Below, one piece after another: positions 1 through 7,779 of a DNA stretch of 64,000 nucleotides (the stretch's first letter is position 1; the number at the start of each line of letters is the position of its first letter). The DNA is from Desulfuromonas acetoxidans DSM 684 (GTDB lineage Bacteria; Desulfobacterota; Desulfuromonadia; Desulfuromonadales; Desulfuromonadaceae). Location: NCBI RefSeq assembly GCF_000167355.1, contig NZ_AAEW02000006.1, forward strand, positions 1-64,000, given 5' to 3'. The notes under the pieces are model-generated. The model searched no databases. It saw only the letters and a list, made by a program, of their open reading frames with translations, and was not told the origin of the DNA. Both the position numbers and the translations under genes were made by a program.

Positions 1-300
1 AGGACGTTCCCATACGTCTCGCATCTGCACCGCCCTCACACCTTGATTCAGCTATCATACACATTGAAAAAAAAAGCGCAACACTTTTTAGTTTAAAATA
101 CTATCTAATAATAATTACTATTTCTGCAGAAAGAAAAGACGATCTTTCAATATGGCATCATCTAGTTCCATCAATATTATCGATAATTTACCTTAGAACC
201 GTCTCCCGTAGAAGATCCTCTTATACTGCTAACAATATTATTACAAGATCATAACAATCTTCAATTTACTCATAAGGACAGATCGTTTTTTTGAATTGGA
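1..300. other. Gene-free upstream region, left window edge
   Basis: I see no credible coding sequence here. The stretch is AT-rich with short A and T runs. It is probably the upstream region of the cytochrome operon that starts at 403, and possibly of a divergent gene beyond the left edge. No tRNA or clear terminator was recognised. Confidence 0.5.
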
Positions 301-368
301 CTTGGTCTGACCAAGGCGCTATCTTCCATCGTATTTCATTCTGCCTACTATAGATTTTCCCTATAGTA
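301..368 (+). promoter_or_regulatory. Two operator-like palindromes before the decaheme cytochrome operon
   Basis: A perfect inverted repeat CTTGGTC-T-GACCAAG lies at 301-315. A second one, TACTATAG-N7-CTATAGTA, lies at 346-368. The left arm of the second contains TACTAT, a usable -10 element, but only a poor -35 (TTCCAT, 324-329) precedes it at 16 bp. If transcription starts near 357, the first palindrome is centred about 50 bp upstream, where activators commonly bind. The repeats are seen directly; their role is inferred. Confidence 0.45.
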
Positions 369-402
369 GAAACGTACACAATCATGGAAGAAGGAGAGAA
401 AC

Positions 403-1467
403 ATGAAGAAACACCGTAACAACCGTGTTGTTGTCGGTGGGATCAGCGCACTGCTATTGGCAATGCTGTGCGCCTGTTCTCAACCGGGAACACAACTGGA
501 CGCGACGATCCCCCAGATCGCTGACGCCCAATCTGTTGGCTCAAGCGCTTGTCTCGACTGTCACGAGGAATTGGGACAGGCCTTTGAACACAACATCCAC
601 AATTTGTTGGCCGATTTTGAATATCTGGCCAACAGTATGGACAATCAGGGCTGCGAATCCTGCCACGGACCGGCCAGCCAGCACATTGACGAAGGGGATA
701 CGGAAAAAATCCTCAGCTTTGGCTCGCTCAATGCCGCCCAGGCATCAGCGATCTGCCAAAACTGTCATACCGAGGGTGAAACCATGGAGTGGAACCATTC
801 CACCCATGCCGCTTACGGCATCGGCTGTACAGACTGTCACACCGTCCATGACGATGGCGCCAACAAAGCCATGCTCAGTAAACCGGAAGACGAGCTGTGC
901 TACAGCTGCCATCAGGATGTGCGTGCAAAGATGCACATGCCCAATCATCACCCGGTAAAAGAAGGCAAAATGGGTTGCAGCGACTGTCACAACCCTCATG
1001 GTAGCCAAACCCGCCCCATGCTGCGTACTGACGAACGCAAAAACGAGCTGTGCCTGACCTGCCACATGGATCAGTCTGGGCCGTTTGCTTTCGAACATGC
1101 GCCGGTCATGGAAGACTGCACCATTTGTCACAACCCCCACGGCACTGTGGCTGACAATCTGATTAAACAGAGTGAGCCGTTCCTGTGCCTGCAATGTCAT
1201 GAGCTGCATTTCCATACCAATTTCCGTCCAAACACGGACGCATTGGCTGAATATGCGCAGTATGCTTCGGATTCGGATCCGGCAAAGGCTGCCATTGGCA
1301 ACAGTGCTCAGGCCATCCTGAACAAAATCACCGGTTCAGGCATCGATGACAAACATGCCATGCAAATGGCCATGATGACGCGTTGTAGTCAATGTCACCC
1401 AAGTGTCCACGGTTCCGATCTGCCCTCTCTCTACACCCCGGGCGGCGGTAGCCGTTTGACGCGATAG
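403..1467 (+). CDS. Decaheme c-type cytochrome lipoprotein, MtrA/DmsE family
   Basis: Predicted to carry electrons through the periplasm to, or into, an outer-membrane porin during extracellular electron transfer. The 354-aa product has exactly ten CXXCH haem-attachment motifs, with first cysteines at residues 50, 84, 118, 142, 166, 192, 217, 239, 262 and 328. This is the haem count and approximate size of MtrA/DmsE proteins. A lipobox (L22-C-A-C25) follows the hydrophobic signal segment, so the mature protein is probably lipid-anchored, unlike soluble Shewanella MtrA. The ATG at 403 has a good AAGGAG site 8 bp upstream. The MtrB-type porin gene starts 23 bp downstream, implying one operon. 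The family is clear; the exact electron donor and acceptor are not. No MtrC-type outer cytochrome is present downstream in the window. Confidence 0.9.
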   Translation: MKKHRNNRVVVGGISALLLAMLCACSQPGTQLDATIPQIADAQSVGSSACLDCHEELGQAFEHNIHNLLADFEYLANSMDNQGCESCHGPASQHIDEGDTEKILSFGSLNAAQASAICQNCHTEGETMEWNHSTHAAYGIGCTDCHTVHDDGANKAMLSKPEDELCYSCHQDVRAKMHMPNHHPVKEGKMGCSDCHNPHGSQTRPMLRTDERKNELCLTCHMDQSGPFAFEHAPVMEDCTICHNPHGTVADNLIKQSEPFLCLQCHELHFHTNFRPNTDALAEYAQYASDSDPAKAAIGNSAQAILNKITGSGIDDKHAMQMAMMTRCSQCHPSVHGSDLPSLYTPGGGSRLTR

Positions 1468-1490
1468 CCAACAAGGAGGCCTGTAATATT

Positions 1491-3908
1491 ATGAAACAGT
1501 TACGTACCTATGTTTTGTTGGCATCCATCGCGGTCCTGATGATGGCAACCAGCGGCTTTGCAGCCGACTGGTCAGAAGCATCCATCAATCTGGGCTACAC
1601 CGGAGTCAGCAGTGATGACAGTCTGAATAAAACCGCCGAATATGAATCTATGGATTCTTCCATCGGCGGCGGTCTTGAACTCGATGTCCGCCAAAACGGT
1701 GTCGGCATAGAACTCGAAGGTCAGTACACCGACGAAGAAGAGAGTGAAGGATCAGCCCGTTTCGATATCAAGCGAGTGCTGCGGGCAAAGTACAACTATC
1801 AAAAGTTCATTCATCGCTTACGCCATGACCTGCTGTTTGAGGACAAACCGCATCTGTCGGCAACGGCGGGTACTCCCGGTTACGGCAGCTTTGAACCGAG
1901 TATCAATGCCGGTGGCGAACACGATATTTACGATGGCATCATCGCAGCCAATGCGGTTCCTCTGCTGACCGAAGCAGGAACCGTCGGCCTCGAAGGTCTG
2001 CAAACTGCAACCTTTAACGATCTGGATCAGGGCCGCGACTACATGATTGAGCGTCGCAAGCATGAAGCCAGTGCCAAACTGCAACTGCCGGCATTTCCCT
2101 ACCTGGTTCCTGAAGTGAAATTCAGCCATGAGGAAAAACACGGCTGGCAGCAAACCACGCTGATGACGGGTCAATGCACACCGTGTCATACCGTTGCCGT
2201 TGGTCAGGAGATCGACCAGACCACGGAAGAAGTCAGCATCGGTGCCACCTTTAAAATGGCCGGGCTGACCGCCAGCTATTTCCACACCGAGCGCGAATTC
2301 GACAACCGAAGCGACGACTATGCGCACGAAGGTCGCGTCGACAATGACTATTACTACGACGATATCGCCAAACCCTATTATGACCGTTTGCTGTTCGAAA
2401 ACGAGTCCCAGGAAATCGGTATCACCGCAGACATTGAAAAGAAAATGGATACGGTGAAACTGCGCTACGATGCGGCCGGCGCAACCACACTGTACGGCAG
2501 CTATGTCAGCGCTGATACGAAAAACAATTACAACGATCTGGAATACGATTCCGACACCCTGTTTTTCAGTGCCAGCAATCGGAGCATTGCCGGGCTGCGT
2601 CTCAAAGCGTATGCCAAGCAGTATGAAATCGACAGCGATGATCTGTATGTGGATATGACGTCATACACGGCTGATACTGAGATCGTGTTTGGTGCCGACA
2701 CCATTCCGGTATCTGACTTCAACTACAACCGTCCTTCCAGCGCCAGCCGCGACGTCTTCGAAACAGGCCTGGATGCGTCTTACGTCCTCGGTGCCGGTAC
2801 TATGCTGACCGGAGCCTATACGTATAAAGTGGTCGATCGCGATAACGGCAACTACAAAGAGTATGACAGTAGCCTGCGCGATGAAGCTTACCTGGACGAC
2901 GAAGAAACAACCTATAATACCTTTGAGTTGGGCATCAGCTCACGCCCGATGTCTTCGGTCAATCTGCGTGCCAAATACACTTATGAACACGCGGACACTC
3001 CGTTCAGCTTCAGCAACGGTTTGGGCTACAACGATTTGAATCAATACGGTTGGACCCAACTGATGGACAGCGATCCCGATCCGCTGGACATGACCACCAA
3101 CTCACCGTTTTATGAAGTTCTGCGCAGCTGGAACCGCACGACCTCCGGCAGCAATGTCGCTGAAAACCATCATCAGTTCAAAGCCAGTGGCACCTGGACC
3201 CCCAACGACATTTTCTCGTTGAGCGTCAACGGCCAATACACCTTTGAAGAGAATGATGAAGCGTATAATGATTGGGAGAACAACAGTTGGAATGCCGGTG
3301 TCAGTATCTTCATGATGCCGACCGAGAAACTGACGTTCAGCGCTGGTTATGATTACCAATACGGTAAAACCACCAGCAAATATGCCACGGCACTTTATGT
3401 CGGTTGTTTCTCGGAAAGTATGGGCGAACAGATCGCTTCGGTTTATGACAATGTCGATTACGACACCACGGCTCAGGTGCTCTACCTGTCCACGACGTAT
3501 CAGGCTACGAACAAGCTGACTCTCAGTGGTGACCTGACCCTGACCAAAGCGGAAGCATCTGCCGACAACCCCAACTTTGGCGACAATATCTACTATGAAA
3601 ACTATGTGGATTACGTCTTGTCCGGCATGTCGGAAGAGGACTATCTGGCCTATCTCGACGCCAATGATCTCCCTTACACCCAGACCATCATGATGAGCTA
3701 CCTTGATTACAGCGGATCGGATGATTATTCCGATCTCGATTATGAGACTCTGGACCTGACCCTGGGAGCGGAATATCGCTTCAACTCGGCATTGACTCTT
3801 GCCGTCAGCGGTTTCTACCGCTGTGTTGAAGATGGTGAAGCCTACCTTGGTGATGACTATGATGGCGAACTTTACCTGGTGAACACTTCGGTAAGCTATC
3901 GGTTCTAG
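1491..3908 (+). CDS. MtrB/PioB-family outer-membrane porin
   Basis: Predicted beta-barrel that sheathes the decaheme cytochrome and lets electrons cross the outer membrane. The 805-aa product begins with a signal peptide ending at a SGFAA-type cleavage site near residue 25. It continues as alternating polar/aromatic strands rich in Asp, Tyr, Ser and Thr and ends in Y-R-F, as outer-membrane barrels do. Size and partner gene match the MtrB/PioB decaheme-associated family. One CXXCH motif (C229-T-P-C232-H233) is present, which is odd for a porin because it is a haem-attachment signature. The N-terminal CXXC pair known from Shewanella MtrB is absent. An AAGGAGG ribosome site precedes the ATG, and a strong terminator follows the gene. 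Confidence 0.88.
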   Translation: MKQLRTYVLLASIAVLMMATSGFAADWSEASINLGYTGVSSDDSLNKTAEYESMDSSIGGGLELDVRQNGVGIELEGQYTDEEESEGSARFDIKRVLRAKYNYQKFIHRLRHDLLFEDKPHLSATAGTPGYGSFEPSINAGGEHDIYDGIIAANAVPLLTEAGTVGLEGLQTATFNDLDQGRDYMIERRKHEASAKLQLPAFPYLVPEVKFSHEEKHGWQQTTLMTGQCTPCHTVAVGQEIDQTTEEVSIGATFKMAGLTASYFHTEREFDNRSDDYAHEGRVDNDYYYDDIAKPYYDRLLFENESQEIGITADIEKKMDTVKLRYDAAGATTLYGSYVSADTKNNYNDLEYDSDTLFFSASNRSIAGLRLKAYAKQYEIDSDDLYVDMTSYTADTEIVFGADTIPVSDFNYNRPSSASRDVFETGLDASYVLGAGTMLTGAYTYKVVDRDNGNYKEYDSSLRDEAYLDDEETTYNTFELGISSRPMSSVNLRAKYTYEHADTPFSFSNGLGYNDLNQYGWTQLMDSDPDPLDMTTNSPFYEVLRSWNRTTSGSNVAENHHQFKASGTWTPNDIFSLSVNGQYTFEENDEAYNDWENNSWNAGVSIFMMPTEKLTFSAGYDYQYGKTTSKYATALYVGCFSESMGEQIASVYDNVDYDTTAQVLYLSTTYQATNKLTLSGDLTLTKAEASADNPNFGDNIYYENYVDYVLSGMSEEDYLAYLDANDLPYTQTIMMSYLDYSGSDDYSDLDYETLDLTLGAEYRFNSALTLAVSGFYRCVEDGEAYLGDDYDGELYLVNTSVSYRF

Positions 3909-3929
3909 GCACGTTGCCTCGCCTGGAAC

Positions 3930-3967
3930 AAAAGCCCCCGTTATCTTTGGATGACGGGGGCTTTTTT
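3930..3967 (+). terminator. Rho-independent terminator of the cytochrome/porin operon
   Basis: Twelve-base arms AAAAGCCCCCGT (3930-3941) and ACGGGGGCTTTT (3954-3965) pair perfectly and are followed by further T residues. It lies about 20 bp after the porin stop codon. Confidence 0.92.
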
Positions 3968-4070
3968 ATGCACCAACGGTTCTCTCTCGCAGAAATTCAA
4001 GGTAGAATAAAGAATCGTCGTGTATTCAAGCCGACCTTCATCAACCCTGAGAACACTCAAGGAGCCCACG

Positions 4071-6671
4071 GTGCGCCCCCTTCTCTTTATTTTTTATTGT
4101 TTAATCTTCACTCTTGTCTGTTCCCCATGCTGGTCCGCTCAGGAGAACAACGGCACCGCTGCCGGAGCTGTTAGTGAACAAACATCCACACCCTCGAGCG
4201 AAGCAGCCGATGCCTCACCACAGGCGACGGTATTCCCCGGCGTCTCTGAGGTGGTTTCACGCCTGGCAACACTGAACAACAACACGGCGTCCACCTCAAC
4301 ACAACTGGATGAGATAACGGCGCTGGAACAAACAAAAGACAACCTTGACAAAGTGATGGAGCGTCAGAAAACCCTTGATCAACGGCTCAAGGAGTTGGGA
4401 GATCCGGAACAATGGAGTTTTGAGCGACTTCTGGAAACACGCAGTGTCCTCGTTGGTCAGCTCGGCAATCTCAAAGCGATCTTTGAAACACTTTCTACAA
4501 AATTAACCACCCTCGACAACCTGCGCAACCAATGGCAACAGCGCAAAATTTTTTGGGTGGAATGGAAAGCTTATCTGACAAAAGAAAACACCGAGTTTCC
4601 CGCAGCAGAATTCGACCGTGCTGACGAAAAAATCGCTGCACTGCTCAAACAAATTGCCGATGCCAGCGGCAAACTCATTGCCGTACAACAGCAGGTGGTT
4701 CTGATTCAGGACGGCAATGAAGCCACCGTGCGTCATATCGATACAGCATTAAAAAATCTGCGCTCACAGATTTTCAAGAAAACCGCCCGATCCTTTGCCA
4801 GCAGCACCTTTTATGCGCAGTTCAACACCGAACTCAATCAGCAGGTCAAAGACAATTTCAATCTGGTGCAGTGGTACCGCACAAGCTATCTGCATGACTA
4901 CTGGTGGGTCACGGTGATGCAGTTAATTCTGGCTCTGGTGCTGGCGGTCAACCTACGCAAGCATCGTAAAAAGGATGATGCATCCCAATGGAACATCCTG
5001 TTCCGTCATCCCTGGGCCGCCGGTTTATTTGTCGCCTTTGCCACCCTCAGTCCACTGTATAAGGCACCGCCCTTAGCATGGACTTTTTATCTGCTGGTGA
5101 TCAGCGTCATTGCCGCCAGCATCCTCGTGGCCGGGATTGTACCGGAACGTCGCCACGCCATGCTGGTCTGGCTATTGGCCTTCATCTATCTGATCTCCAT
5201 GTTTTTACAGGTGATTGGCCTGCCGTTACCGTTTTTACGTCTTTACCTGGTGGTCCTGTCCCTGATCGGCATTCCTCTGCTGGCCCGGATGTGCCTGCTG
5301 AGTCGCCGCAACAAAGACTCCTGGCAGCTGATCATCGGACAGCGCATCGGGATTATTGTGTTAACCATTTCCCTAATTGCTCAGCTCGGCGGTTACAGTA
5401 CCCTGTCCTTGCGTCTGGTCGACTCGGCCATCAAAACCGTCTTTGTGTTGCTGATGGTGTATATGGTCATGCGCCTCACTCAAGGCGGTATTGACTATCT
5501 CCTCGGTCACCCGTGGGTGCAAAGCTGGAAGTTTTTCAAGATTTTCGGCTCCCGCCTCGCCCGCCGCATCAATCATTTTATCGTCGGCGCACTGTTCATT
5601 TACGGCATGCTCTATACCGTACAGATCTGGGGCGGCAGTGACAGCGTAACCACCACCTGGTTGGCGGTCAAAGATTTTGGAGTCACCGTTGGCGAGGTTG
5701 AGCTGACACTGAGCACCGTGATCATGGTGGTGATGATCATGTACCTGGCGTTCAGTCTCTCCTGGTTCATGCGTTCGTTGTTTGATGTCGAAATTGTCGG
5801 ACCGCGCTATATGGATAGTGGCTTGCGCGATTCCCTGAAAACCCTGCTCCACTACATCATCATCTCCTGCGGCCTGTTACTGACGCTGGGATCCCTGGGC
5901 ATCGGCTTGCAAAGCTTTGCCGTCATTGCCGGTGCCCTCGGTATCGGGATCGGATTTGGTCTGCAGAATATCGTCAACAACTTTGTCAGTGGCCTGATCC
6001 TGCTGTTCGAACGCCCCATCAAACTCGGTGACCGGATCATTCTCGATGGGGAATGGGCGATTGTCCGCAAAATCGGTCTGCGTTCCACAGTGATTGAAAC
6101 CTACAACCAGGCGGAGATCATTGTCCCTAACAGTCAGCTGATTTCCGAAAAGGTCACCAACCTGACTCACAGCAATTCACGGGCACGGATCACGATCGAT
6201 GTCGGTGTTGCTTATGGGGAGGATATTGAACGGGTGCTAGCCATCCTCAAAGAGGAAGCCAAAAATAATCCAACCGTTCTCAAATACCCGGAGCCGTCGC
6301 CGTTGTTCGTTGCGTTCGGGGCCAGCTCTCTGGATTTTAAATTACGTATCTGGTTGGAAAATTTTGACCAGAGTCTTGATGTGAAAAGTGATCTGAGTGT
6401 TGCCATCTACAAACGGTTCGATCAGGAAGGGATCTCCATCCCCTTCCCGCAACGCGATCTGCATTTACGCTCCGTGTCGGACAACGTCTGGGAAAAATGG
6501 CGCGGTCCTAAAACACCGGTCAATTCAGAACCAGCGTTTCCAGTGGAAAACGACCATCAAGCCAACACCGATAACCAGCAGGCAGAAACAGAACAGCAGG
6601 AAGGCGACAGCGGAATGCGCCCCGGGGATACCACCGAGATTGACACCGAACAAACCGGTGAAAAAGGATAA
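4071..6671 (+). CDS. Large MscS-family mechanosensitive channel (MscK/MscM-like)
   Basis: Predicted inner-membrane channel that opens under membrane tension to release solutes after osmotic downshock. I chose the GTG at 4071 because AAGGAG sits 6 bp upstream and it gives a signal peptide ending CWSA; the frame is open upstream to another GTG at 4020. The 866-aa protein has an N-terminal periplasmic, helical/coiled region (about 30-270), roughly eleven membrane segments (about 275-650), then the MscS pore helix rich in Gly/Ala (ALGIGIGFGLQNIVNN, about 620-640) and the cytoplasmic beta domain. It is shorter than E. coli MscK/MscM (about 1100 aa), mainly in the periplasmic part. The last ~49 residues are a hydrophilic Gln/Glu/Thr-rich tail encoded antisense to the zntB-like gene, an unusual 147-bp convergent overlap. 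Confidence 0.88.
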   Translation: MRPLLFIFYCLIFTLVCSPCWSAQENNGTAAGAVSEQTSTPSSEAADASPQATVFPGVSEVVSRLATLNNNTASTSTQLDEITALEQTKDNLDKVMERQKTLDQRLKELGDPEQWSFERLLETRSVLVGQLGNLKAIFETLSTKLTTLDNLRNQWQQRKIFWVEWKAYLTKENTEFPAAEFDRADEKIAALLKQIADASGKLIAVQQQVVLIQDGNEATVRHIDTALKNLRSQIFKKTARSFASSTFYAQFNTELNQQVKDNFNLVQWYRTSYLHDYWWVTVMQLILALVLAVNLRKHRKKDDASQWNILFRHPWAAGLFVAFATLSPLYKAPPLAWTFYLLVISVIAASILVAGIVPERRHAMLVWLLAFIYLISMFLQVIGLPLPFLRLYLVVLSLIGIPLLARMCLLSRRNKDSWQLIIGQRIGIIVLTISLIAQLGGYSTLSLRLVDSAIKTVFVLLMVYMVMRLTQGGIDYLLGHPWVQSWKFFKIFGSRLARRINHFIVGALFIYGMLYTVQIWGGSDSVTTTWLAVKDFGVTVGEVELTLSTVIMVVMIMYLAFSLSWFMRSLFDVEIVGPRYMDSGLRDSLKTLLHYIIISCGLLLTLGSLGIGLQSFAVIAGALGIGIGFGLQNIVNNFVSGLILLFERPIKLGDRIILDGEWAIVRKIGLRSTVIETYNQAEIIVPNSQLISEKVTNLTHSNSRARITIDVGVAYGEDIERVLAILKEEAKNNPTVLKYPEPSPLFVAFGASSLDFKLRIWLENFDQSLDVKSDLSVAIYKRFDQEGISIPFPQRDLHLRSVSDNVWEKWRGPKTPVNSEPAFPVENDHQANTDNQQAETEQQEGDSGMRPGDTTEIDTEQTGEKG

Positions 6672-7502
6672 CGGCAGAAAAATCGCGGCAAAGATATTGA
6701 TAATATACATTCGAGCGTTGAGCTGGTCGGAAACTTGCGCCTGCAATTCCTCCTGAACGATGACAGTCCGATCGCGCACTGCATCCAGATCCTCCATGTG
6801 GCGTTGCAACCGGTTGCGGATCTCTTTGAGATGCATCAGGGTCCGCTCGTTAAACCAGCTGGGAGGCTCAACAGATAAGTGCGATAAGGCATCGCGTTGC
6901 GGAGCCAGATAGCGGCGTGGCGTGACCACACGCCGCCGTAAATTGGAGATGGCCTCACGCCGGCGCAAATGATCTTCAGCAAGGTCGCTTTGTTCGATCA
7001 ACTCCACCTCATCTTCATAATCATCAATCATCTGACTGACATACCATTCCAAACGATCACACAGTTCTGAAAACAGTCCTTGGGTGGTTTTAGGACCACG
7101 CCCCTGGACAAACTGTTGCTGAATGTCCCGGATGGACGCCATAGGCTTATTACTCAAGGTGATGATCCGGTCAGGGTCCAGCCACACCCGTAGCGAGACC
7201 ATATCCTCCATCGCTTCGTCAGGATTTTTATTAACCCCACGCAAACCAACGAGAGCCCCCTGATCAAAAAGAGCGACTCGCGGACGGCTGTCCTCAGCGG
7301 TCATCGCTTCAACCACAAGGGGATCAAGACTCTGGCGTGTCAACCACTGCTGAATCTGTGCATCTTCATAATCACAATGCACCCAGACTTGATCGTGGCT
7401 GCGTCCGTTCTGCAACAGAGCCCACTCAAGAACTTCAGCCCCGCCATTGCCATCGAGATGTCTGGCAAAATGGAATCCTTGCGGTTTCTCGTTGATAGAC
7501 AT
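6525..7502 (-). CDS. zntB: CorA-superfamily transporter, ZntB-like
   Basis: Predicted zinc (divalent cation) transporter of the inner membrane. The 325-aa length matches E. coli ZntB (327 aa). The N-terminal two thirds is a soluble, charged funnel domain with a long helix. Two C-terminal membrane segments follow, separated by the signature G-V-N (286-288) then LGGIPG, typical of ZntB rather than the GMN of CorA magnesium channels. The start at 7502 has GGAG 5 bp upstream and fits the family length; the frame stays open to 7622. The final 147 bp, carrying the GVN loop and the last membrane helix, lie opposite the 3' end of the mechanosensitive channel gene. Both reading frames look genuine at their ends, although the channel tail could be dispensable. 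Confidence 0.87.
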   Translation of the reverse strand: MSINEKPQGFHFARHLDGNGGAEVLEWALLQNGRSHDQVWVHCDYEDAQIQQWLTRQSLDPLVVEAMTAEDSRPRVALFDQGALVGLRGVNKNPDEAMEDMVSLRVWLDPDRIITLSNKPMASIRDIQQQFVQGRGPKTTQGLFSELCDRLEWYVSQMIDDYEDEVELIEQSDLAEDHLRRREAISNLRRRVVTPRRYLAPQRDALSHLSVEPPSWFNERTLMHLKEIRNRLQRHMEDLDAVRDRTVIVQEELQAQVSDQLNARMYIINIFAAIFLPLSFFTGLFGVNLGGIPGAHSAVAFLLFCFCLLVIGVGLMVVFHWKRWF

Positions 7503-7715
7503 ACGTTCTCCAGATAGAGGGAAATATCTATTCAAATTACCCTGTCGTCTGAAAAAGGGCAACTGCCTCACGCCTTTTCCCGCCCATCCAACAAAGCCCA
7601 TGACAAACAGATGATATACCAAAACGTGTAGTAAATATGCTAATATACGCCGAAACGGACATTCATTTTAGCCTGCTGTCAAACCACGCAGATAAAAATC
7701 GGCTCCTAGACACAA

Positions 7716-7736
7716 TCTCAAGCATCATTCTTGAGA
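7716..7736 (+). promoter_or_regulatory. Hairpin upstream of the autotransporter gene
   Basis: A perfect 7-bp inverted repeat TCTCAAG-N7-CTTGAGA lies 44 bp before the ATG at 7780. It may be an operator or a leader stem. No clear -10/-35 pair was identified nearby. Confidence 0.35.
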
Positions 7737-7779
7737 CATTACAGTCCTCAAGACGGTTACCCATCCCGAAAGAGCGCCA

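Noticed and set aside
425-958. Plus-strand 177-codon open frame inside the decaheme cytochrome gene
   Set aside because: It overlaps a gene with ten haem motifs in another frame, has no ribosome site and no recognisable domain.
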